Notes under the pieces: model-generated
What the model saw: only the letters and a program-made list of their open reading frames with translations
Told to the model about the DNA's origin: nothing
The model's database searches: none
Part shown: piece by piece, positions 24,563 through 32,356 of the stretch
Layout: every line of letters starts with the position of its first letter
Numbering within the stretch: position 1 is the stretch's first letter
NCBI GenBank assembly: GCA_035505095.1
Contig: DATJRE010000235.1
Location: 1-64,000, forward strand
Direction: 5' to 3'
Source: JOPF133 sp035505095
GTDB taxonomy: Bacteria; Acidobacteriota; Terriglobia; Bryobacterales; Bryobacteraceae
Length of the DNA stretch: 64,000 nucleotides
Translations under genes and position numbers: made by a program

Positions 24563-26068
24563 ATGGGCACAACGAGTTTTCTCCGGCCACCGCACGCATG
24601 GACCTGCGCGGCCGCATTGCTACTGGCCGCTCACGGCGGCTTTGGTCAAACCGATCCCGGGCCTCGCGGCGGTTCCGCGTCGGCAGGCGGAACTTTTCCC
24701 GTTCTCGACAATCAAAGTTCGGTGCGGGACGCTGCCGACAAGGCATTCTTCGAGGCTACTTTCGCGCGTTTTCAGGAAGTGGACTCAGTTTCCGGAACCA
24801 TCGAGTCCGGCAGCGGCCTGGGTCCCACTTTCAACGGCAATAGCTGCACCATGTGCCATGCCCAGCCGGCCTTAGGAGGCAGCAGTCCGGGCCTCACCAG
24901 CAAACAGAACCCGGTGCCTAACCCGCAGGTGGCCCTGGCCACCCTACATGGCGCCAACAACACGCCGCCTTCGTTCATTACGGTGCAAGGTCCGGTGCGC
25001 GAGGCGCGCTTCATTTCGACCAATCCCTCCCAGGCCGGAGCGCCCCTGGATGGCGGAGTGCACAGTCTCTACACCATCGCCGGCCGGTCGGACGCCGAGG
25101 GTTGCAATCTGCCGCAAACCAACTTTGCCTCCCAGGTCTCGGCAAACAATGTGATATACCGCATTCCGACGGCTTTATTCGGCCTCGGCCTGGTACAGAC
25201 GACTACCGACGAAGCCCTGATGTTGAATCTGGCGGCCACTGCCTCGCAAAGAGCGGCGCTGGGAATTGCCGGCCGCTTCAACACCAGCGGCAATGACGGC
25301 ACCATCATGCGCTTTGGCTGGAAGGCGCAAGATAAGTCGCTGCTGATGTTCGCCGGTGAGGCTTACAACGTGGAGCAGGGCGTCAGCAACGATAACTTCG
25401 CCAATGAGCGCTTCCCCGCCGGAACCGCCCAGTCAGTGGTGGCGAATTGCACTTACAACGCGACCCCCGAAGATACCATCAACATCTTCAACCCCAACGT
25501 ATCCGGCTCGCTCATTGGAAGCGCTTCTGCGATGTCTTCCGACGTCATCAACTTCGCCGCATTCGTCAGCTTACTGGCCCCGGCCACTCCAACCACTGCC
25601 TCCTCTTCGGAGTTAAACGGCCAGAAACTATTCACCCAGATAGGCTGTAACCTCTGCCACTCCACCTCACTTACTACGGGCCTGTCCAATTTCCCGGCGC
25701 TGAGTAATTACCAGTACCATCCTTACTCGGATTTCGCGCTGCACCACATGGGATCCGGTCTGGCCGATGGTATTCTCCAGGGCGTGGCGGGCGCCGACGA
25801 GTTCCGTACCGCTCCTCTGTGGGGCATCGGCCAGCGGCTCTTCTTCCTGCACGATGGGCGCACCTCCGATCTGCTGCAGGCGATCGTGGCTCACTCCAGT
25901 CCCGGACCGGTCTGCACCACGCCGCCGACCGCCGCACCCACCGCCACCTCGGCCACTTCACAGAACCAGGCCAACTGCGGATCGGAGGCCAACCAGGTCA
26001 TCCAGGCATTCAACGGCCTGAGCAAGTCGCAACAGCAGGACCTGCTCAACTTCCTGCGCTCGCTCTAG
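24563..26068 (+). CDS. Exported dihaem c-type cytochrome / di-haem oxidoreductase (DUF1111-like)
   Basis: 501 residues. A signal peptide (CAAALLLAAHGGFGQ) is followed by a domain with haem motif CTMCH (95-99; NGNSCTMCH) and a second domain with CNLCH (362-366). Between them lie conserved segments such as GRFNTSGNDGTIMRFGWKAQ, and near the end LWGIGQRLFFLHDGRT and LLNFLRSL, which are signatures of the dihaem oxidoreductase family related to MauG-type cytochrome peroxidases. It should act in the periplasm in electron transfer or oxidation of an unknown substrate. The ATG at 24563 has AAGGAGG 9 nt upstream; an in-frame GTG 6 nt earlier is too close to it. Confidence 0.9.
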   Translation: MGTTSFLRPPHAWTCAAALLLAAHGGFGQTDPGPRGGSASAGGTFPVLDNQSSVRDAADKAFFEATFARFQEVDSVSGTIESGSGLGPTFNGNSCTMCHAQPALGGSSPGLTSKQNPVPNPQVALATLHGANNTPPSFITVQGPVREARFISTNPSQAGAPLDGGVHSLYTIAGRSDAEGCNLPQTNFASQVSANNVIYRIPTALFGLGLVQTTTDEALMLNLAATASQRAALGIAGRFNTSGNDGTIMRFGWKAQDKSLLMFAGEAYNVEQGVSNDNFANERFPAGTAQSVVANCTYNATPEDTINIFNPNVSGSLIGSASAMSSDVINFAAFVSLLAPATPTTASSSELNGQKLFTQIGCNLCHSTSLTTGLSNFPALSNYQYHPYSDFALHHMGSGLADGILQGVAGADEFRTAPLWGIGQRLFFLHDGRTSDLLQAIVAHSSPGPVCTTPPTAAPTATSATSQNQANCGSEANQVIQAFNGLSKSQQQDLLNFLRSL

Positions 26069-26452
26069 ACGTCTCCCAGGATCAAGATCTGGGGGCCGAT
26101 CCGCCGCATTCGGAATTCCCCTCATAGCCCCTCCGGCTCTGCGTTCTTTGCGACTTGGCGGCTTGGCGAGAGATCTACGAAGGCCGCGTCTGTCGCCCAG
26201 CCGCACAACATCTCGCGGTCAGAGACCTGGTGTGCTGTCCCGCTTACCGCTCGCTTACGATGGAGCGCTGGTCAATTCCTCGCGGGCCCCGGCGCCAGGT
26301 CTTGGGCCGCGGGCCGCGCTTTCGTTGCGTCTGTGCCTCCGGTGCGGACTGAGCCGCGCGCCTCCGTGCGAACTGAGCCGCGCGGCAGCGTCCGTTACGG
26401 GCCCCACCAGCTCCGCCCCTCCGTGAGCGCCCCCCTGGTCCGCTCCCGCGGT
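26069..26452. other. Intergenic region with repeat fragments
   Basis: No gene is supported. The 5' part (26138-26180) reads TGCGTTCTTTGCGACTTGGC and on, which resembles the companion half of the interspersed ETQRR-type repeat found at other places in the window. Nearby is a pair of imperfect 24-nt repeats (CCTCCGGTGCGGACTGAGCC at 26337 and CCTCCGTGCGAACTGAGCC at 26361). Confidence 0.5.
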
Positions 26453-26458
26453 TACAAT
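26453..26458 (+). promoter_or_regulatory. Candidate -10 (TACAAT) for a leaderless kinase transcript
   Basis: TACAAT ends 7 nt before the ATG at 26466, and there is no Shine-Dalgarno. The -35 is not recognisable. Confidence 0.4.
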
Positions 26459-26465
26459 CAATACA

Positions 26466-29072
26466 ATGGAACGGAAGGCCGACGCCACTCTGGCCGAAAC
26501 AATAGCCGACCCCAGCCTGACCGGTAGCCTTGACCCGGAAATTTCGCGCGTAACCGGCGCGGACAGCGAAGAGGAGGGCCGCTTCCTTCCCGGCACCCTT
26601 CTCGGCGGCCGCTATCGCATCCTGGCCCTCCTCGGCCGCGGTGGCATGGGCGAAGTCTACCGCGCCATGGACCTCACCCTGGGCCAGTCCGTGGCCCTGA
26701 AATTCCTGCCCGAGGCAGCCTGCCACGACCAGCGCCTGCTGGAGCGCTTCCACGGCGAAGTCCGCGTCGCCCGCCTGGTTTCCCACCCCAACGTCTGCCG
26801 CGTCTTCGACATCGGCCAGATCGAGGGCATGCCCTTCATTTCCATGGAGTACGTGGACGGCGAAGACCTGGCCTCCCTGCTCACCCGCATCGGCCGGCTG
26901 CCCGCCGACAAGGCCATCGAAACCGCCCGCAAGCTCTGCGCCGGCCTCGCCGCCGCTCATGACCGCGGCGTCATCCACCGCGACCTCAAGCCGCAGAACA
27001 TCATGATCAACAAGCGCGGTGAGGTGGTCATTATGGATTTCGGGCTGGCCGCCATCGCCAGCGAACTCAGCGGCAGCGAGGCTCGCAACGGCACTCCTGC
27101 CTACATGTCGCCCGAGCAGATCAAAGGCGCCGGAGTCACTGCCAAAAGCGATCTCTACGCCCTCGGCCTGGTGCTCTACGAACTCTTCACCGGCAAGCGC
27201 CCTTTTGAGGCGCAATCGGTCCAGCAGCTCATGGATCTGCAGGAGGCCGCGGAGCTCACCAGCATGAGTTCCATCGCCGCCGATATCGATCCCGCCGTCG
27301 AAAAAGTCATCCGCCGCTGCCTCGATCCGGATCCCGCCAGGCGCCCCAACACCGCCCTCACCGTGCTGGGCGCGCTTCCCGGCGGCGACCCGCTGGCCGC
27401 CGCTCTGGCCGCCGGCGAAACGCCCTCGCCCGCCATGGTGGCCGCCGCCGGCAAGGTCGAAGGCATGCCGCGGCGCTACTCGGTGCCCTGCCTTGCCGCG
27501 GTCGTGATTTTCCTTCTTGCCACCATTCCGATCCGCCAGGCGCGCACCGCCATGGTACACGGCGGCCTCGACCAGCCCCCCGAGGTGCTGGCTCACCAGG
27601 GCCGCGAGATCGCCGCCTCCTTCGGGTATCCTTCCAGACCGGCCGACGACGCGGTCCGGCTCCGCCACCGCTCTGACGCTTTGCAATACCTGCTGCATCG
27701 CCCGCAGCCGCACCATTGGGACGAGTGGCTCGCCTGGGAACCGGCCATCGAAGCGCGCTACCGCGAAAGCCCGCAGCCCATGGGCGCCGAGCCAACCGGC
27801 GAAGTCGATTCCGCACATCCGCCGCAAACGGTCCCGGGCATGTGCACCGTTACCGTCGACGGCAACGGGCGCCTGTTGGATTTCGCCGCTGTCCCGCGCA
27901 GTGCCGATCCGCCACTGGCCCAGGCGGTCCCGCCCGAAACCGTCTTCCATGCCGCGCGGCTCGATAACACCGCCTTCACGGAGGTCACGCCACTGAAACT
28001 GCCGGCCGTCCCCTTCGACCAGTGGCGCGCCTGGAAGGGGCCCCACCCGCATTTTCCCGATACGCCATTGCAAATCGAGGCCGCCTGGTGGGAGGGCCGG
28101 GTCGTCAGCGTCCACGTCCTATACCCCTGGGATCTGAAGCCGGCCGCCACTCCACCGCCCAGCCTGGCGGCCCAATTGCGCGTCACGGGAATGACGTCCA
28201 TTTCGGTCCTCGCCGTATTCTTCGTCCTTCTGCTGGCGCATCGCAATTGGAAGCGCGGCCGCGCCGATGCCGCCGGCGCATTCCGCATTGCCGTCGCCAG
28301 TTTCCTGCTCCAGGCCGTCGCGTGGGCCGGCAGTGTCCACCCCGTAGCCAGCCTTGCACTGCTCGATCTGTTCACGGCGGCAGTCGCCCGATGGCTGCTG
28401 GGAGCCGCCGTTCTCTGGTTCGCGTATCTGGCCCTGGAGCCTGCCATCCGCGCTCGCTGGCCGCATTCCATCGTCACCTGGAATCGCGTACTGGCGGGCC
28501 GCTGGCTGGACCCCCAGGTCGGCTCTCACATATTGATCGGCGCCGCCGTCGGCTCGGGAATCTGGATCGGCTTCAAAACCGTGACCCTGTTCGCCCTCAA
28601 CCAGCCCATAAACTGGGATGTCTCGCTTTCCTATCTGCTCGGCGCCCGCCACTGGATCGGCGCCCACGCGGATGCCGCCAACGGCGCCTTGACCTTCGGC
28701 CTGTTCGTCTTCCTCGCCATCTTTGCCATGCGGCAGCTTTTCCGTTGGGATCTGGTCGCCGCGGCTGCCTCCGCGGTGCTCTTCACCCTCGCCGACGGCG
28801 AAATTGCCGGCCCCGACTGGTGGCTCGTCGCCCTGCTTTATTTTGCCGCGATCACGGCCCTGATCTACGTGCTGCTCCGCCTGGGCCTGCTGGCCACCAT
28901 TCTGGCGGTTTTCTATGTCGGTTCCATCGGCGGCATCGCCCTCGGCCGCGATTGGACCGCCTGGTACGTGCCCGCCAGCCTGGCCACGCTGATGCTCCTG
29001 ATCGGAATTGCCGTGTTCGCCTTCTGGCGTTCGCTAGGCGGCCGCGACCTCATCGAAGCCGACGAGGGTTAG
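26466..29072 (+). CDS. Ser/Thr protein kinase with large C-terminal membrane sensor region
   Basis: 868 residues. The PknB-type kinase domain is at about 50-315: glycine loop GRGGMG (57-62), K79 in VALKF, HRDLKPQN (171-178), DFG (191-193), GTPAYMSPE (209-217). All catalytic residues are intact. A transmembrane helix near 345 leads to an extracytoplasmic domain of about 200 residues (WDEWLAWEPAIEARYRES, MCTVTVDGNGRLLDFAAV). Seven to nine membrane helices follow to the C-terminus (about 575-865). The layout, kinase then sensor then polytopic membrane domain, is common in Acidobacteria. Signal and targets unknown. Stands alone, with a leaderless-type promoter. Confidence 0.92.
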   Translation: MERKADATLAETIADPSLTGSLDPEISRVTGADSEEEGRFLPGTLLGGRYRILALLGRGGMGEVYRAMDLTLGQSVALKFLPEAACHDQRLLERFHGEVRVARLVSHPNVCRVFDIGQIEGMPFISMEYVDGEDLASLLTRIGRLPADKAIETARKLCAGLAAAHDRGVIHRDLKPQNIMINKRGEVVIMDFGLAAIASELSGSEARNGTPAYMSPEQIKGAGVTAKSDLYALGLVLYELFTGKRPFEAQSVQQLMDLQEAAELTSMSSIAADIDPAVEKVIRRCLDPDPARRPNTALTVLGALPGGDPLAAALAAGETPSPAMVAAAGKVEGMPRRYSVPCLAAVVIFLLATIPIRQARTAMVHGGLDQPPEVLAHQGREIAASFGYPSRPADDAVRLRHRSDALQYLLHRPQPHHWDEWLAWEPAIEARYRESPQPMGAEPTGEVDSAHPPQTVPGMCTVTVDGNGRLLDFAAVPRSADPPLAQAVPPETVFHAARLDNTAFTEVTPLKLPAVPFDQWRAWKGPHPHFPDTPLQIEAAWWEGRVVSVHVLYPWDLKPAATPPPSLAAQLRVTGMTSISVLAVFFVLLLAHRNWKRGRADAAGAFRIAVASFLLQAVAWAGSVHPVASLALLDLFTAAVARWLLGAAVLWFAYLALEPAIRARWPHSIVTWNRVLAGRWLDPQVGSHILIGAAVGSGIWIGFKTVTLFALNQPINWDVSLSYLLGARHWIGAHADAANGALTFGLFVFLAIFAMRQLFRWDLVAAAASAVLFTLADGEIAGPDWWLVALLYFAAITALIYVLLRLGLLATILAVFYVGSIGGIALGRDWTAWYVPASLATLMLLIGIAVFAFWRSLGGRDLIEADEG

Positions 29073-29201
29073 CACGCCGCTCGGTCGGAATCTCAGGGAC
29101 TTTCGACTGTTCGGCACCCTCCTCCGTATGGAGCCGCCCTGCGGCAGCCCGGCTCTTCGGAATCTCCGCCCCTCTGCGACTCCCCTTATTTGAGTCTTTC
29201 C

Positions 29202-29347
29202 GCGTTTCCTCCGTTTTCTCGGCGTTTCCTCCGCGTCTCCGCGTCGAATGGCCCCCGCCGCTGGCCTGTCGGGATTCTCTCCGCGGTAAATCGAGCTACC
29301 GTGGCCTGGCAGCGGCGGGCATCGGCACGTAGAAGCGCTTGCCACAG
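29202..29347. repeat. Direct repeat copy A (146 nt)
   Basis: It starts GCGTTTCCTCCGTTTTCTC and contains the interspersed CTCCGCGTCTCCGCGTCGAA element. On the minus strand it ends with a truncated copy of the zinc-ribbon gene (CGKRFYVPMPAAARPR then stop). It is nearly identical to copy B. Confidence 0.9.
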
Positions 29348-29501
29348 GCGTTTCCTCCGTTTTCTCGGCGTTTCCTCCGCGTCTCCGCGTCTCCGCGTCG
29401 AATGGGCCCCCCCGCTGGCCTGTCGGGATTCTCTCCGCGGTGAATCGAGTTACCGTGGCCTGGCAGTGGCGGGCATCGGCACGTAGAAGCGCTTGCCGCA
29501 G
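29348..29501. repeat. Direct repeat copy B (154 nt)
   Basis: It follows copy A directly and differs by a few substitutions and one extra TCTCCGCG unit. Its last part is the authentic 3' end of the zinc-ribbon gene. Confidence 0.9.
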
Positions 29502-29671
29502 AAACGGCACTGCTGCGGAATCTTGCCCCAACGAAGCATCAGCATGTCCACCAAACCGCGCGAGGTGGTAGATACCAAGTCCTTGCCGAAGCATCGCGGG
29601 CAGCGCAAAGTCCCGGATTCCAGATCGATATGGACCTTAACCTGCACGGTCGGAAGGTACGATCTTATCAT
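29450..29671 (-). CDS. Small zinc-ribbon protein
   Basis: 73 residues: MIRSYLPTVQVKVHIDLESG, then RCPRCFGKDLV, then QQCRFCGKRFYVP. Two CxxC pairs spaced about 25 residues apart form a zinc ribbon, as in small nucleic-acid-binding proteins. It starts at ATG 29671, facing proline dehydrogenase. The last 16 codons and about 100 nt of downstream sequence are duplicated in tandem. Function unknown. Confidence 0.72.
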   Translation of the reverse strand: MIRSYLPTVQVKVHIDLESGTLRCPRCFGKDLVSTTSRGLVDMLMLRWGKIPQQCRFCGKRFYVPMPATARPR

Positions 29672-29728
29672 GTGCCGCCGCGCGGGGCGCCCGCGGTGCC
29701 CCCGGTGCAGGATGCTAGTCTGGAGTTC

Positions 29729-30637
29729 GTGCGCAGCCTGTTCCTGTTCCTTTCGCGTGAAAAGCGCCTGCGGAGTTGGATGGAAACCTCTCCCGCGGCC
29801 CGCCAGTTCTCCCAGCGCTTCGTGGCGGGCGAAGCCTTGGAAGACGCGCTGGCGGTCAGCCGCAAACTCAACGGCGAAGGCATCTCCGTCACCCTCGACC
29901 ATCTGGGCGAAAGCGTCACCACCCTCGACGAGGCCGCCCAGGCGCGCGACGTCTACCTGCGAACCCTGGCGGCCATCCACGAAGCCGGCATCGAGGGCAA
30001 CGTCTCCCTAAAGCTCACCCAGTTCGGCCTGGATCTCTCTCCCGGACAGTGCCGAGCCAACGTCGAGGAACTGGTGCGGCGCGCGGCCGCGATGGAAGGC
30101 TTCGTGCGAGTGGACATGGAGTCCAGCGAATATACCGGCCGCACCCTGGAACTGGTGACCGGCCTGCATGCCCAATACGGCGCGGTGGGCACGGTTATCC
30201 AGGCATACCTGCGCCGCAGCCGCGCGGACGTGGAAAAACTGTGCGCCCAGGGTATCCGCGTGCGCCTCTGCAAGGGCGCCTATCTGGAGCCGCACTCGGT
30301 GGCGTTCCCTAAGAAAGAGGATGTCGACCGCAATTACGTGGAACTGATGAAGCTTCTGCTGGACACCGGTGTCTACCCGGCCATCGCCACCCACGACGAG
30401 AAGATGATCGCGGCCACCAAGGCCCACGCGGCGCTCCAAAAGATCCCCCGCGACGGATTCGAATTTCAGATGCTCTACGGCATCCGGCGCGATTTGCAGC
30501 GCCAACTGGTGGCCGAAGGCTATCGTATGCGCCTGTACGTGCCGTTCGGCCGGGCCTGGTATCCGTATTATATGCGGCGGCTGGCAGAGCGACCCGCCAA
30601 CGTGCTTTTTATTCTGCGGAACCTCTTCCGGCATTAA
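29729..30637 (+). CDS. Proline dehydrogenase (single-domain PRODH)
   Basis: 302 residues. An FAD-dependent TIM-barrel enzyme oxidising L-proline to pyrroline-5-carboxylate. Family motifs: SRKLNGEGISVTLDHLGES, SLKLTQFGLDLS, VRVDMESSEYT, AYLRRSRADVEKL, RVRLCKGAYLEP, FEFQMLYGIRRDLQRQL and near the end YVPFGRAWYPYYMRRLAERP. The length fits monofunctional PRODH. The GTG at 29729 gives the canonical N-terminus RSLFLFLSREKRL; GTGs at 29696 and 29705 and an ATG at 29630 lie upstream in frame, and the ribosome site (GGAG, 3 nt away) is poor, so the start is uncertain. No P5C dehydrogenase gene is adjacent. Confidence 0.93.
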   Translation: MRSLFLFLSREKRLRSWMETSPAARQFSQRFVAGEALEDALAVSRKLNGEGISVTLDHLGESVTTLDEAAQARDVYLRTLAAIHEAGIEGNVSLKLTQFGLDLSPGQCRANVEELVRRAAAMEGFVRVDMESSEYTGRTLELVTGLHAQYGAVGTVIQAYLRRSRADVEKLCAQGIRVRLCKGAYLEPHSVAFPKKEDVDRNYVELMKLLLDTGVYPAIATHDEKMIAATKAHAALQKIPRDGFEFQMLYGIRRDLQRQLVAEGYRMRLYVPFGRAWYPYYMRRLAERPANVLFILRNLFRH

Positions 30638-30708
30638 TCGGCGTTAATCCGGCGGCGGCGCTCGTGGTACTTTAGAAACTAATCGCACGGTATGTGAGTC
30701 TAATCAAC

Positions 30709-31161
30709 ATGCGGTACTGGGGCTATTTCGCGGGAAAGCTGGTGGCAGCGGCGGGAGCTCTGTGGGGGCTGCTCAAGGTACTGAACTGGTACTGGCCTCC
30801 GGAGCCCGGCTACTATAGCTATATTCCGCCCCGGTTTGGCTATGATCTTTGGTATACAGTGGCGTCCCTGGGCTGGTTTTTGCTGCTGACCGGCGCCCTG
30901 TACGCGATCATCTGGGACCAGCGATACCGTTGCCGCGTGTGCCTGAGGAAGCTGCGGATGCCGGTTGAAACCGGCTCCTGGAGCCGCATGCTGCAGTTGG
31001 GGCAGCCGCGGATCGAGTACATCTGCCCTTATGGCCACGGCACCCTGCGGGAAGCCGAATTGCAGATTTCCGGCCTGCAGAATCCCGAATGGACTCCCCA
31101 CTCGGACGACATTTGGGAGGAGTTGTGCGCCTCCAGTAAGGAATCCGGTCCGGAGTCGTGA
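30709..31161 (+). CDS. Membrane protein with C-terminal zinc-ribbon-like segment, unknown function
   Basis: 150 residues. Two transmembrane helices (KLVAAAGALWGLLKVLNWYW and LWYTVASLGWFLLLTGALYAI) are followed by a cytoplasmic part with YRCRVCLRKL and ICPYGHGTL, cysteines spaced as in a zinc ribbon. The ATG at 30709 is used; a GTG lies 15 nt upstream. The stop overlaps the next gene's GTG (4 nt), so the two are coupled. Confidence 0.72.
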   Translation: MRYWGYFAGKLVAAAGALWGLLKVLNWYWPPEPGYYSYIPPRFGYDLWYTVASLGWFLLLTGALYAIIWDQRYRCRVCLRKLRMPVETGSWSRMLQLGQPRIEYICPYGHGTLREAELQISGLQNPEWTPHSDDIWEELCASSKESGPES

Positions 31162-31508
31162 ACCCGGTTCCGCGGTGGCGCGTGGCCGCCGGGGCCGGTA
31201 TTCTGGCGCTTCTCGTAGCGCTGCTGGCGTTTTTATCTCCCGCGTACTTCCACAATCTGGATCTCCAAAGCTATGTTTCCGTGGTCACTCACGACGGCTC
31301 CGGCGCTGCCCGGTCCGACGAAGCCCTCCGGCAGCAGATCGTCGATAAAGCCAAGGCGCTGGGGCTGCCTGTGACCCCCGATGACGTCCACATCACCCGC
31401 GCCGCCGACGGCAAACTGGCGCACATCGACGTGCGCTATTTCGTGGACGTCAACCTCCCCGGCTACACCGTCAAGCTGCATTTCTACCCCGGCGCCGCCA
31501 GTCAATAG
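31158..31508 (+). CDS. Small membrane-anchored exported protein, unknown function
   Basis: 116 residues. One N-terminal helix (VAAGAGILALLVALLAFLS) anchors a periplasmic domain of about 85 residues with an alternating pattern (QQIVDKAKALGLPVTPDDVHITRAADGKLAHIDVRYFVDVNLPGYTVKLHFYP). This may be a small alpha/beta fold. GTG start within the upstream stop (GTGA overlap), so it is co-translated with the preceding membrane protein. I do not recognise a family. Confidence 0.7.
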   Translation: MNPVPRWRVAAGAGILALLVALLAFLSPAYFHNLDLQSYVSVVTHDGSGAARSDEALRQQIVDKAKALGLPVTPDDVHITRAADGKLAHIDVRYFVDVNLPGYTVKLHFYPGAASQ

Positions 31509-31800
31509 GCCACCGCGCCGGTAAGGGTCCCAGTGAGTCGCTCCGCAACCTTCTCTTCCCTCCGGTTTTCTCTCCGCGCCTCCGCGTCTCCGCGTCGAAT
31601 GGGCCCGGCCGCTGACCCGTCCGGACCTCCTCGCCCCCTCCGCAACCGAATTCAGACGCCTGCATCCAACATACTGTGGTACTTCCATCGGCGCCGATTG
31701 CATCCTCACGGGCCGTCTGATACTATCTAGTTGGCAGCGAGACTGGATCCCCCCTTTGAAGTGCCGAATCCAACCAACGGAGTAGAATAATCAACTGAAC
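31509..31800. other. Intergenic region with interspersed repeat copy
   Basis: No gene is supported. The segment 31555-31605 contains TCTCCGCGCCTCCGCGTCTC and the CGCGTCGAATGGGCCC block, the same element as in the 29230 and 29390 copies. The rest has no visible structure. Confidence 0.55.
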
Positions 31801-32211
31801 ATGAGCTTCACCGTTTTTCTTGGCAACCTCCCAACCTGGGTCACCGCCGATGACATCAAGCAATGGCTGGCAGCGGAAGACCTGGTCGCCGACGCCGTTA
31901 AAGTCATCCGTAACCACGAAACGCAAGAATCCAAGGGCTTCGCCTTCGTAGAAGCACCCACCGCCGATGAAATGCAGGCAATCATCCGCCGCTTCGATCG
32001 CGCCCCTCTGGAAGACCGGTTGCTGCGCGCCAATCCCGCCCAGCCGCCTAAGGGAAAAGATGCGCGCGGGCCTCAGCCGGCGCAGCAGCAGGCCGCTACT
32101 CCCAATGCCAACCGCATGCAACAGCGCCCCGACCGCAGAAAGCGCGGCGGAAAAGACCGGGAACAGACCCCCCGGAGCGCCTTCGCCACGGAACTGGCCA
32201 AGGCTCTGTAA
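31801..32211 (+). CDS. RNA-recognition-motif (RRM) protein
   Basis: 136 residues. One RRM at about 2-80: RNP2 reads TVFLGNLP, RNP1 reads KGFAFVEA with the two aromatic positions present. The C-terminal tail (about 85-136) is basic and Gln/Pro-rich (MQQRPDRRKRGGKDRE) and likely disordered. Bacterial RRM proteins of this type bind single-stranded RNA and are linked to cold or stress responses in cyanobacteria. GGAG lies 18 nt upstream of the ATG. Confidence 0.9.
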   Translation: MSFTVFLGNLPTWVTADDIKQWLAAEDLVADAVKVIRNHETQESKGFAFVEAPTADEMQAIIRRFDRAPLEDRLLRANPAQPPKGKDARGPQPAQQQAATPNANRMQQRPDRRKRGGKDREQTPRSAFATELAKAL

Positions 32212-32356
32212 CCACCGCCGCAGGTCCCATCCGGACGCCCCGGCGGCCGGTTTTTGGGAACTCCACACCTGTGAACCGAAGTCACTACAGGCTTCTTACC
32301 CTCCCTTTTTATTCCACAGCTTTACAGTTGGCCCCCGGCGTGCGAAGGGGCTGGCC

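Noticed and set aside
26244..28115. Long minus-strand frame opposite the second Ser/Thr kinase
   Set aside because: Gly/Ala/Arg-rich shadow of a well-supported kinase frame; no motifs.
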